A stretch of DNA of 23,164 nucleotides from an uncultured Porphyromonadaceae bacterium (lineage in GTDB: Bacteria; Bacteroidota; Bacteroidia; Bacteroidales; Muribaculaceae): NCBI GenBank assembly GCA_905198125.1, contig CAJKBH010000043.1:1-23164 (forward strand). The letters are read 5' to 3'. Under the pieces are notes generated by a model. The model made no database searches and had not been told where the DNA came from. It saw only the letters and a program-made list of their open reading frames with translations. The position numbers were made by a program, and so were the translations under genes. Below are positions 1 through 7,550 of the stretch, one piece after another (positions within the stretch are counted from its first letter, which is position 1; every line of letters begins with the position of its first letter).

Positions 1-1
1 A

Positions 2-49
2 CAAAAAAATCGGCACATATCCAAGATTTTCTCTTGATATGTGCCGATT
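2..49 (-). terminator. Rho-independent terminator of the M6 protease gene
   Basis: An almost perfect inverted repeat pairs 8-26 with 32-49, with one bulged C at 22 and a 5-nt loop. It is followed on the minus strand by a T-run, seen as the A-run at 3-9. It lies about 100 nt past the minus-strand stop codon at 153. No T-run exists on the plus side, so it should act mainly on minus-strand transcripts. Confidence 0.85.
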
Positions 50-152
50 AATTCAAACCTGGTTCCTATAGAGGTACTTTTTCAGTGCCCACCCGGGTGG
101 CGGGGCCTTAATATGTGCTGACGGTATTGCCGGTATGCCCGGTATTGCCGGT

Positions 153-3002
153 TTATTTCACGATTACCTTGTGGGTGGCGCCGGTGGTGCGGATTATGTA
201 GCAGCCGGCGGAGGGGAGCACGACACTGCCGCGTCCTGTGGCTACGGTGCGGCCGGCCAGGTCGTAAGCGGTAATCGTACCCTCGGCGTATGCGGTGCGG
301 CCCGATACACGGAACGTGTCTCTGGCGGTGCTCACGCAGATGATGCCCGAATCGTCTGACTTGCCGTGTGTATTGACGCCTATCTCGTTGCTGGCCTGCG
401 ACAGCAGTTCGCCGTCCTGACCCTGCACCTTGTAGTAATATGCCGTTCCGGGCTGCAATCCCGTCACCTGGAAGGAGAGTTCCGAACCTACGTTCTTGCC
501 CTGCAGACCGTCGAGATAGATGGGAGTGGACTCGCCGGCATAATAAACGGTCACGTCGTCAACAGCCAGCGAACCGGATGTGCCCTCGCGGACGAATTCG
601 ATGCGTATGCGGGTGGTTCCGGCGGGGATGCTTCCTAAGGTCAGTGTCTTTTCCTGGGACGCGACCACCGGCTCGCGGCTCAGTTCGTTCCAGTTGCCGT
701 TGATGTAGCCGTACAGGCGCACCTCGTCGTTCTCGTGGGTGCCGACTCCGAACGTCCAGAATGAAACCTTGGATATGCCCTCGGGATATTCGGCACTGGT
801 AAGGGTGTCGCCGTTCTTGGTCATGCGCAGCGAGGGTGCTGACTCGCCCGAGTATCTGTTCGATGCATACACGTATGTCGAGGTGGATACCCAGCCCTCG
901 GGCATCTTGGACAGGCCGTCGGTGAAGTCCACGGTCTGGTCAAGGATTTCGCCGGCGTGTTTGGTATATACCGTAATGGTATATGATTCGGCATCTTCGA
1001 GGCCTTCCCAGTTGGCCGTGAACGATTCCTTGGTGATGTCGGTGGCCGGTGTGGCCACGGGTGTGAAATACGTTATGTTCAATTCAGGAGTGACGGCCAT
1101 CACGGGTTCCGATTCCTCGGATTGGTTCCATCCGTTGGAGCTTGCGACGGTGTAGTAATAGGTGGTGGAAGGCTCCAGTCCATTGATTACACTCTGCGAT
1201 GTCCGGCCCATGTCTCGCTTCTCATATCCGTCGACATACCGGCGCGTGTCGCCGTCAAGGGTGAATACGGAGATGACGGTCCTGTGTCCCTCGTTTCCGG
1301 TCCAGTTGGCAGTGAATCCCCATGGATTGATGTCCTCGGCCGGGAGTGCCTGCAGTGCGGGGAGTTCGCTGGCTCCTTCCTTGATCCTGAAAGTGATGAT
1401 TCCGTCTTCGGACTCGGCGATTTCGGTCAGCGGCACGTCGATGTCGGTGCCGTCCCAGGTCCTCATGGCCGGTCGGGTGTCGGCCGTAAATTCAGTTTTG
1501 CCGGATGTGCCGGGGAATGCGTCGCCCGCACGCGAGTTTTCGTTCTGTGTTCCGTCGGCCTCCTCGATGTCCACGTACTGGTGGCTATAGGAATCGTTCA
1601 CCGTGTTGTTCGACCATACGTAGTCGTCATAGTCCACGTGCCATACCAGCATGCCGTGGCCGGGGATGTATTTGTCCCAGCCGGTCTGCTGGCGGTTCTC
1701 GACCAGGAAGAATTCCGTTTCATCGGGAGTGCGGATTATTCCGGCCACGTTCTCGTCGATAGGGGGCAGCGTGGCGTCGGCGGGATCCAGAATCTCCTTA
1801 GGTTCAATCCATCCCAGCGCGTAGCGTTCGAACACGCTGTACATGGGCGGCGTCATGCCGTCGTTGTTGTACGGGCCATAGTCCAGGGCGCTCCATCCAC
1901 CGGGAGTGAAGGCGCCTGAGTAGCTTGTGGCATACAGGTCGGGCAGACCCATCACGTGGCTGAACTCGTGGATGAAGGTGCCGACGCCGTCGGGACGGGA
2001 GCCTTCCCATTCGTTGGAGCACCCGTACGTGTGGATGCGCACGCCGTCGAAATACAGGTTGGGATATCCGGCGGACGTCATGGACCAGCTGTGGGGCCAT
2101 ACCGTATTGGCCGCGCCGCCGGATGCCTCGCCCCGGCCTGCATAGAACACGAATACGTTGTCGACCACGCCGTCGTGGTTACGGTCGTATTCCGAGAAGT
2201 CCACCTCGGCGTCAAGCTGTTCGCAGGCCTCCTTCACCATGTCGGCGGGATGCAGGTCGTTGCCGGCGGCATTGTTGCCGCCGTAATAGCTCATGTTCTT
2301 GCTCAGCGTGACGGGACCGTACACGTCGAAGTCGCAGTTGAAGTTGCCGTTGGAGTTCAGGCTGAAGTATTCCTTGGCGCAGCCGGTGCCGCCGTAGTCG
2401 TTGAATCCGGTCTCGTTGAGCATGCGGCTGAAGTAATCGTGCGGGTCGTCGAGCCGGAACTTGGTGTCCTGGTATTCCACTAAGATCACGATGGCCTTCT
2501 GGTTGCCGTAAGCCGGGAAGCGCAGGTCGGGGAACAGGCCGTAGCCGCGTTCGTACGGAGGGCCGTCGTTGGAGTCGGCCTTACGTGCGGGAGCCGATTT
2601 CATAGGCACGGAGGCTTGTGTGGCGAAGCGTTCGCGACGTGGCAGCGTCTCGGCGTATGCCTTGACGCGCCGCTCCATGTCCTTGAGGCTTACTTTGTTC
2701 AGGAATGCTGCGGACCGGGCGTCGCGCAGCGCCGCCCCGGTGGCCTTGATGCCGGAGTTTACAAACTTGCCCTCGGCGGTGTAGTCGCAATAATAGAAAT
2801 TGCCGTCCACCTCGGTGAGGGGATAACCGTCTTCGGTGAAATATTGATGGAAATACTCATCGCCCACCAGCTTCACGGCGAGCGTGGAGCCATCGGCTGT
2901 CTCTACGTGCATCACGCCTGGCTTGGCCGGAACCGCCAGGGCCGTTACGCAGCATGACAGCGAAGCTGCCAGCGCAGCACAGGTTAATATCGAGTGTCTC
3001 AT
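153..3002 (-). CDS. Secreted M6-family metalloprotease with Fn3 domains and C-terminal sorting-like domain
   Basis: This is a 949-residue protein, predicted to be an exported zinc protease. An N-terminal Sec signal peptide ends near TALA|VP (residue about 23). A pro-region follows, then a peptidase domain with the zinc motif HEFSHVMGLPD at residues 345-355 (HExxHxxGxxD), as in the immune inhibitor A/M6 family. Around residues 546-645 there is a fibronectin type III domain. A second Fn3 starts near 650 and seems interrupted by a beta-sandwich of the adhesin/anchor-J type (about 690-830) before it resumes. The last 70 residues contain AYDLAGRTVATG, then GCYIIRTTG and KVIVK, as in type A C-terminal signals of the type IX secretion system. 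The ATG at 3002 fits the signal peptide and a promoter just upstream. The gene is monocistronic with its own terminator. The substrate is unknown; a role in degrading host or dietary protein is inference. Confidence 0.9.
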   Translation of the reverse strand: MRHSILTCAALAASLSCCVTALAVPAKPGVMHVETADGSTLAVKLVGDEYFHQYFTEDGYPLTEVDGNFYYCDYTAEGKFVNSGIKATGAALRDARSAAFLNKVSLKDMERRVKAYAETLPRRERFATQASVPMKSAPARKADSNDGPPYERGYGLFPDLRFPAYGNQKAIVILVEYQDTKFRLDDPHDYFSRMLNETGFNDYGGTGCAKEYFSLNSNGNFNCDFDVYGPVTLSKNMSYYGGNNAAGNDLHPADMVKEACEQLDAEVDFSEYDRNHDGVVDNVFVFYAGRGEASGGAANTVWPHSWSMTSAGYPNLYFDGVRIHTYGCSNEWEGSRPDGVGTFIHEFSHVMGLPDLYATSYSGAFTPGGWSALDYGPYNNDGMTPPMYSVFERYALGWIEPKEILDPADATLPPIDENVAGIIRTPDETEFFLVENRQQTGWDKYIPGHGMLVWHVDYDDYVWSNNTVNDSYSHQYVDIEEADGTQNENSRAGDAFPGTSGKTEFTADTRPAMRTWDGTDIDVPLTEIAESEDGIITFRIKEGASELPALQALPAEDINPWGFTANWTGNEGHRTVISVFTLDGDTRRYVDGYEKRDMGRTSQSVINGLEPSTTYYYTVASSNGWNQSEESEPVMAVTPELNITYFTPVATPATDITKESFTANWEGLEDAESYTITVYTKHAGEILDQTVDFTDGLSKMPEGWVSTSTYVYASNRYSGESAPSLRMTKNGDTLTSAEYPEGISKVSFWTFGVGTHENDEVRLYGYINGNWNELSREPVVASQEKTLTLGSIPAGTTRIRIEFVREGTSGSLAVDDVTVYYAGESTPIYLDGLQGKNVGSELSFQVTGLQPGTAYYYKVQGQDGELLSQASNEIGVNTHGKSDDSGIICVSTARDTFRVSGRTAYAEGTITAYDLAGRTVATGRGSVVLPSAGCYIIRTTGATHKVIVK

Positions 3003-3033
3003 AATTTTGCAGTTGGTAGCATAGAAGTAACAG

Positions 3034-3065
3034 CAAAATTAACAAAAGATTATTAAGAATGCAAA
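3034..3065 (-). promoter_or_regulatory. Bacteroidota-type promoter of the M6 protease gene
   Basis: On the minus strand there is TTTG (3065-3062), a 20-bp spacer, then TAATTTTG (3041-3034). This matches the -33 TTTG / -7 TAnnTTTG pattern of Bacteroides sigma-ABfr promoters. Transcription would begin about 25 nt before the ATG at 3002. Confidence 0.75.
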
Positions 3066-3118
3066 AAATGTGTCAAAAAGATAATAAACTCCGAAATCCG
3101 GGGGCAGCAAGGGGATGG

Positions 3119-3246
3119 ATCTCGATAAATCTCGATACGGAAACAAAAGGAGAATGCCTGAGCAAATGGGCGGCCGCTGCGGAGACAGGAGACGGACGCA
3201 ATCTCGATAAATCTCGATAAATCCGGGAACCCCGGGGAAATCGAGA
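3119..3246. repeat. TCTCGAT repeat cluster upstream of the M6 protease promoter
   Basis: ATCTCGATAAATCTCGATA occurs exactly at 3119-3137 and again at 3201-3219. Each block is two 10-bp units in tandem, and the block starts are 82 bp apart. A fifth TCTCGAT lies inverted at 3246-3240. The cluster sits between the frd terminator and the protease promoter. It could be an array of regulator sites, but no regulator can be named. Confidence 0.6.
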
Positions 3247-3247
3247 C

Positions 3248-3279
3248 AAAAAAGAGGGCGTGCCCGGAGGCACGCCCTC
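3248..3279 (-). terminator. Rho-independent terminator of the frdCAB operon
   Basis: GAGGGCGTGCC (3254-3264) pairs perfectly with GGCACGCCCTC (3269-3279) around a 4-nt loop. On the minus strand it is followed by six T (A-run 3248-3253). It lies about 40 nt beyond the frdB stop. A second small hairpin (3286-3302, CGGTCGC/GCGACCG) sits between the stop and the terminator. Confidence 0.9.
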
Positions 3280-3318
3280 GTGTGTCGGTCGCGTTGCGAC
3301 CGGGTTGTTACGACCGGA

Positions 3319-4077
3319 TTATTTGCGGCACTTGGCTGCGATGTATTCGCGGTTCATGCGCGCGATGTTGGCCATCTTGATGTTCTTGGGGCACTCGGCG
3401 GAGCAGGCACCGGTGTTGGTGCAGTTGCCGAATCCGAGCTCGTCCATCTTGGACACCATGGCGATGGCGCGGCGATACTTCTCGACGGCACCCTGGGGCA
3501 AACGCGACAGCTGCGAGATCTTGGCGCTGACAAACAGCATTGCCGATCCGTTCTTGCAGGCTGCGACACATGCGCCGCATCCGATGCAACTGGCGGAATC
3601 CATGGCCTCGTCGGCCTGCACCTTGGAGATGGGGAGGTCGTTGGCATCCTGGGCGCCGCCGCAGTTGAACGATACGTAACCGCCGGCCTGCTGGATCTTG
3701 TCGAATGCGTTGCGGTCCACCATCAGGTCCTTGATGACGGGGAACGCTGCGGAACGCCAGGGCTCGACGGTGATGGTCTCGCCGTTGGCGAAGCGACGCA
3801 TGTAGAGCTGGCAGGTGGTGGCGCCGGTGGCCGGGCCGTGAGGATGTCCGTTGATATAGAGCGAGCACATGCCGCAGATGCCCTCGCGGCAGTCGTGGTC
3901 GAACACGATAGGCTCCTCATGGTTCTCCACAAGACGCTCGTTCAGGATGTCGAGGGTCTCGAGGAACGATGTGTCGGGAGTGGTCTCGACATCGGTGTAT
4001 GTCACGAATTCTCCCTTTTCCTTGGGACCGCGCTGACGCCAGACCCGAAGGTTTACTTTCATTATATTGTCTTCCAT
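3319..4077 (-). CDS. frdB: Fumarate reductase/succinate dehydrogenase iron-sulfur subunit
   Basis: This is a 252-residue electron-transfer subunit that carries electrons between the quinone site of the cytochrome b subunit and the flavin of FrdA at the inner face of the cytoplasmic membrane. The [2Fe-2S] ligands are visible as CREGICGMC (C63, C68, C71) with C89. The ferredoxin-like half has CIGCGACVAAC (C164, C167, C170, C174) and CTNTGACSAEC (C219, C225, C229), enough for the [4Fe-4S] and [3Fe-4S] clusters. Length is normal for the family. It begins 6 nt after frdA ends and is the last gene of a C-A-B operon, the order known for Bacteroides fumarate reductase. An in-frame Met at residue 6 (4062) is an alternative start. 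In an anaerobe the usual direction is fumarate reduction; the direction is inferred. Confidence 0.95.
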   Translation of the reverse strand: MEDNIMKVNLRVWRQRGPKEKGEFVTYTDVETTPDTSFLETLDILNERLVENHEEPIVFDHDCREGICGMCSLYINGHPHGPATGATTCQLYMRRFANGETITVEPWRSAAFPVIKDLMVDRNAFDKIQQAGGYVSFNCGGAQDANDLPISKVQADEAMDSASCIGCGACVAACKNGSAMLFVSAKISQLSRLPQGAVEKYRRAIAMVSKMDELGFGNCTNTGACSAECPKNIKMANIARMNREYIAAKCRK

Positions 4078-4083
4078 CTTCTC

Positions 4084-6102
4084 TTATGACTTATAGTTAC
4101 GGGTCTGCACTTTGATTGCTTCGTATTCGAGGGGCTCCTTGATGAGTTCGGGGGCCTTGTTGTCGCTGCCCTCGTAAGCCCAGCATGCTACGTAGAAGTA
4201 GTCCTTGTCGTCACGCTTGGCCTCGCCCTCCTCGGTCTGATACTCGGTGCGGAAGTGACCGCCGCAGGACTCGTTGCGGTTCAGCGCGTCGTAAGCGATG
4301 AGCTCGCCCATGGTGATGAAGTCCTGGAGACGGAACGCCTTGTCCAGCTCCACGTTCATGCCGTCGCCGGCCACGCCCGGGATGTAGAGTTCGGTCTCGA
4401 AGGTCTTGCGCAGGTTCTTCAGCTGGTCGATGGCCTTCTCCAGACCCTCCTTGTCGCGGGCCATGCCTACGTATTCCCACATGATGTGGCCCAGCTCCTT
4501 GTGGATGGAGTCAACCGAGCGGTTGCCCTTGATGTTCATCAGCTTCTCCTCCTCGGCCTCGCACTTGGCCTGTGCGGCCTCGAACTCGGGGGTGTCGGTC
4601 TTGAAGTGGGGAACGGTGATCTGGTCGCTCAGGTAGTTCTGGATGGTGTAGGGGAGCACGAAGTAGCCGTCGGCCAGACCCTGCATCAGAGCGGATGCGC
4701 CCAGACGGTTGGCGCCGTGGTCGGAGAAGTTGCACTCGCCGATGGCGAACAGTCCCTTGATGCTGGTCTGCAGCTCATAGTCCACCCAGATGCCGCCCAT
4801 GGTGTAGTGGATGGCGGGGTAGATCATCATGGGGTTGTAGTACTTCACGCCGTCCACCTCGCAGGCGAATTCGCCGGGGTTGACGTCGGTGATCTCCTCG
4901 TACATGTCGAACAGGTTGCCGTAACGCTGGCGCACCACGTCGATGCCCAGGCGGTTGATGGCCTCGGAGAAGTCGAGGAACACGGCCAGGCCGGTGTTGT
5001 TGACGCCGTAGCCGGCGTCGCAGCGCTCCTTGGCGGCACGCGATGCCACGTCACGGGGCACCAGGTTGCCGAATGCCGGGTAGCGGCGCTCCAGATAGTA
5101 GTCGCGGTCCTGTTCGGGGATGTCGCTTCCCTTGATCTCGCCGCTCTGCAGCTTCTTGGCGTCCTCGATGTTCTTGGGCACCCAGATGCGGCCGTCGTTA
5201 CGCAGCGACTCCGACATCAGGGTCAGCTTGGACTGCTTGTCGCCGTGCACGGGGATACACGTGGGGTGAATCTGCACGTACGCGGGGTTGGCGAAGTATG
5301 CTCCCTTGCGGTAGCATGCCATTGCGGCCGAGCAGTTGCAGGCCATGGCGTTGGTGGAAAGGAAGTATGTGTTGCCGTATCCGCCGGTGGCGATAACCAC
5401 TGCGTGTGCGGCGAAACGCTCGAACTTACCGGTCACCAGGTTCTTGGCGATGATGCCACGTGCGCGCTCCACGCCGTCCTTGTCCTTGATCAGCACCAGC
5501 TCGTGCATCTCGTAGCGGTTGTAGCTCTTTACCTTGCCGGCCTGGATCTGACGGTTCAGGCTGGAGTATGCGCCGAGCAGCAGCTGCTGGCCGGTCTGAC
5601 CCTTGGCGTAGAATGTACGCGATACCTGGGCGCCGCCGAACGAACGGTTGGCCAGCAGGCCGCCGTATTCGCGTGCGAAGGGTACGCCCTGTGCCACGCA
5701 CTGGTCGATGATATTGTTCGACACCTCGGCCAGACGGTACACGTTGGCCTCGCGGGCGCGGTAGTCGCCTCCCTTGACGGTGTCATAGAACAGACGGTAT
5801 ACGGAGTCACCGTCGTTCTGATAGTTCTTCGCTGCGTTGATACCGCCCTGTGCCGCGATGGAGTGGGCGCGGCGGGGGCTGTCCTGGATGCAGAAGTTCA
5901 GCACGTTGAAGCCGAGTTCGGCCAGCGTGGAGGCTGCGGATGCACCTGCCAGACCTGTGCCCACAACTATGATGTCAAGACGGCGCTTGTTGGCCGGATT
6001 GACCAGCTTCTGATGCGCCTTGTAGTTGGTCCATTTCTCAGCTACGGGTCCCTCCGGTATCTTGGAGTCGGCCGGGGCCATTACTTTTACGTTTTGATCC
6101 AT
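4084..6102 (-). CDS. frdA: Fumarate reductase/succinate dehydrogenase flavoprotein subunit
   Basis: This is a 672-residue catalytic subunit that interconverts fumarate and succinate, the step leading to succinate and propionate in Bacteroidales fermentation. The N-terminal FAD-binding glycine motif is VVGTGLAGASAA (about 46-57). The His expected to bind FAD covalently lies in RRAHSIAAQGG (H80). Conserved flavoprotein segments such as HYTMGGIWVD, IGECN and HGANRLGASAL appear later, and the C-terminal domain is full length. No frameshift or missing motif was seen. It starts 14 nt after frdC stops and ends 6 nt before frdB, so the three are one transcript. A long open frame on the opposite strand is a codon-bias shadow. 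Confidence 0.96.
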   Translation of the reverse strand: MDQNVKVMAPADSKIPEGPVAEKWTNYKAHQKLVNPANKRRLDIIVVGTGLAGASAASTLAELGFNVLNFCIQDSPRRAHSIAAQGGINAAKNYQNDGDSVYRLFYDTVKGGDYRAREANVYRLAEVSNNIIDQCVAQGVPFAREYGGLLANRSFGGAQVSRTFYAKGQTGQQLLLGAYSSLNRQIQAGKVKSYNRYEMHELVLIKDKDGVERARGIIAKNLVTGKFERFAAHAVVIATGGYGNTYFLSTNAMACNCSAAMACYRKGAYFANPAYVQIHPTCIPVHGDKQSKLTLMSESLRNDGRIWVPKNIEDAKKLQSGEIKGSDIPEQDRDYYLERRYPAFGNLVPRDVASRAAKERCDAGYGVNNTGLAVFLDFSEAINRLGIDVVRQRYGNLFDMYEEITDVNPGEFACEVDGVKYYNPMMIYPAIHYTMGGIWVDYELQTSIKGLFAIGECNFSDHGANRLGASALMQGLADGYFVLPYTIQNYLSDQITVPHFKTDTPEFEAAQAKCEAEEEKLMNIKGNRSVDSIHKELGHIMWEYVGMARDKEGLEKAIDQLKNLRKTFETELYIPGVAGDGMNVELDKAFRLQDFITMGELIAYDALNRNESCGGHFRTEYQTEEGEAKRDDKDYFYVACWAYEGSDNKAPELIKEPLEYEAIKVQTRNYKS

Positions 6103-6116
6103 AATGCTTGGAATAG

Positions 6117-7145
6117 TTAATAGGGTTGGCCCTGGGCGGGCATCATGTTGGTTGCGGGTTTGTTGTCGGCGCTTTCGAGGTAGTCGAACAGCTTGACGGC
6201 GTTTTCAACGCACTTCTGCTGCTTCTCCAGTTTCTCGAGCTGGTCCTTGGCATCGGGGTTGGACTGCATGTACTGCTGGCCCTCGGGGCTCTTGAGCTGC
6301 TCTACCTGCTGGCTCATCTGCTGGTTCATCTGACGCAGGCCCATCGATACGTTCTCGTAGGGGCTGAGCTTGATGTTCATGCTGAGCTGTGCGGCGTCGG
6401 GACCGAAGTCCTTCTCGATCATGGGCACGAGCATGTCCTTATACTGCGAGCGCAGTGTCTCGTCGGTCAGATAGTACTTGTCGTGTGCGCGTACGGTGAA
6501 TACGACACCCTCGGCCAGGAACAGGAGGATCACGATGGAAACCCACCAGCAGCTGATCTTCTTGAGACGGGGCATCCATACGGAGTTGTCCCAGCCCACT
6601 GACTGGAACATCGACCAGAAGCCGTGGTTGAGGTGGAACCAGAGGGCGATGAAGCCGATGGCGTAAACGATAAGGGTCCAGGGCTGCTCGAAAGCGAGCT
6701 GCAGGAACAGTGTGCCGGCTGCCGGCGGGAACTCGGTGTCGATGCCGCGCACCTCCTGAAGCTGCATCTTGGCCCAGAACTGGATCAGGTGCACTACTAA
6801 GAACGCCAGCACTACGACGCCAAGAACGTACATGTTCTTGCTGGACCACTCCACTGTGGCAGGACGCTTGGAGATGGCGTATGCCTGCTTGCCGCGAGCC
6901 TTCTGGTTCTGAATGGTCAGAATCGAAGCGTACACGATGTGGAGAACTACGAACACTGCGATGACGAGGGAGCCGATCAGCGCATACCAGTTGGCGCCCA
7001 GGAACTCGCAGATGGAGTTGTAGGCGGCGGGCCATACGATGGCGACAGCGTTCATCAGACAGTGGAAGGTTACGAAGACGATCAGGAATGCGCCCGTCAG
7101 GGCCATCACAAACTTACGTCCTACGGATGAGTTGAATAACCACAT
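6117..7145 (-). CDS. frdC: Fumarate reductase/succinate dehydrogenase cytochrome b subunit with a C-terminal extension
   Basis: This is a membrane anchor and quinone-reactive diheme cytochrome b subunit. It opens with MWLFNSSVGRKFVMALTG, typical of the Bacteroidota b558-type family. Five hydrophobic segments are seen at about residues 12-36, 53-76, 105-124, 157-178 and 198-218. Candidate heme or quinone-site histidines are H28, H69, H119, H171 and H174. Remembered homologs are about 230 residues and end soon after the fifth helix. This one is 342 residues. The extra 120 residues are hydrophilic, rich in Gln, Met, Lys and Glu, probably coiled coil around 265-325, and end in NMMPAQGQPY. If the usual Wolinella-type topology holds, the tail is outside the cytoplasmic membrane. 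First gene of the operon. Confidence 0.93.
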   Translation of the reverse strand: MWLFNSSVGRKFVMALTGAFLIVFVTFHCLMNAVAIVWPAAYNSICEFLGANWYALIGSLVIAVFVVLHIVYASILTIQNQKARGKQAYAISKRPATVEWSSKNMYVLGVVVLAFLVVHLIQFWAKMQLQEVRGIDTEFPPAAGTLFLQLAFEQPWTLIVYAIGFIALWFHLNHGFWSMFQSVGWDNSVWMPRLKKISCWWVSIVILLFLAEGVVFTVRAHDKYYLTDETLRSQYKDMLVPMIEKDFGPDAAQLSMNIKLSPYENVSMGLRQMNQQMSQQVEQLKSPEGQQYMQSNPDAKDQLEKLEKQQKCVENAVKLFDYLESADNKPATNMMPAQGQPY

Positions 7146-7196
7146 AGATGTTCTGTATTATTTGTTTGTTTTTATATGTTGATTTCGGGTCGGGCT

Positions 7197-7244
7197 GCCA
7201 TGTCGCGACATGGCCGGAGGGAGTACCCATAACTGGGTATTCCC
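7197..7244 (-). promoter_or_regulatory. Palindrome and hairpin in the frdCAB leader
   Basis: An 18-bp perfect palindrome, GCCATGTCGCGACATGGC, lies at 7197-7214. Beside it an 11-bp stem pairs 7219-7229 with 7234-7244 (one G-T pair, loop TAAC). Both fall between the predicted transcription start near 7249 and the frdC ATG at 7145. The hairpin would therefore form at the 5' end of the mRNA. It could stabilise the mRNA, serve as an operator, or be a dispersed repeat; the sequence does not decide. Confidence 0.6.
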
Positions 7245-7254
7245 ACTAATTTCG

Positions 7255-7286
7255 CAAATTTACACAACTTTTGACAATTGAGGAAA
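7255..7286 (-). promoter_or_regulatory. Promoter of the frdCAB operon
   Basis: The minus strand reads TTTC (7286-7283), 20 bp, then TAAATTTG (7262-7255). The -7 box matches TAnnTTTG fully and the -33 box has one mismatch. It predicts a leader of about 100 nt. Confidence 0.6.
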
Positions 7287-7332
7287 TATTTCGCCATAAA
7301 AATTTTAAATTGACGGTGTATTGACGGGTGTT

Positions 7333-7456
7333 GACGACGTGGGCGTCGTCATTCCGGTAGCGCAAGGACCTGAAACGCGGTGTGCCACCGCGATACGTTG
7401 ACGACGTGGACGTCGTCATTCCAGTCGCGGAGACTGGAGGTGCGACGTCCACGTCG
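7333..7456. repeat. Intergenic hairpin repeat cluster (GACGACGTGGACGTCGTC family), first site
   Basis: Core hairpins lie at 7333-7350 (one base differs), 7400-7417 (exact) and, inverted and shortened, 7443-7456. Between the first two is a GC hairpin at 7376-7392 (CGCGGTG, loop TGC, CACCGCG). CCAGT (7421-7425) pairs with ACTGG (7433-7437). With its flanks, 7398-7460 is an imperfect long inverted repeat. The same core occurs again after the lipoprotein gene, so this is a dispersed non-coding repeat. It sits between the frd promoter and the secDF terminator. Confidence 0.8.
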
Positions 7457-7492
7457 AACAATAATAATTAAAAAGTCGCACAATCGTTGACG

Positions 7493-7530
7493 AAAAAAAG
7501 CGTGCCGGACCGGAGTCCAGGCACGCTTTT
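7493..7530 (-). terminator. Rho-independent terminator of secDF
   Basis: The stem AAAAGCGTGCC (7496-7506) pairs with GGCACGCTTTT (7520-7530), with an inner GGAC/GTCC stem. A-runs on the left and T-runs on the right make it usable in both directions. It starts about 20 nt past the secDF stop at 7551. Confidence 0.88.
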
Positions 7531-7550
7531 ATTATCGGTTGCAGACCGGA

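Noticed and set aside
123..151. 11-bp direct repeat GGTATTGCCGG
   Set aside because: Only two short copies in a GC-rich 3' region; too weak to call a repeat element.
3280..4089. 269-codon plus-strand frame opposite frdB
   Set aside because: Antisense to frdB whose cysteine motifs are complete; Val/Gly-rich shadow.
4255..6120. 621-codon open frame on the plus strand opposite frdA
   Set aside because: frdA on the other strand is unmistakable and full length. The antisense product is a Val/Gly/His-rich composition typical of the complement of GC-rich codon usage, with no recognisable domain.
7333..7456. Possible CRISPR array from the repeated GACGACGT units
   Set aside because: Spacing is irregular, one copy is inverted, there are no uniform spacers and no cas genes.
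7246..7461. 71-codon minus-strand frame over the hairpin repeats
   Set aside because: Its sequence is just the translation of the palindromic repeats and the frd promoter region.
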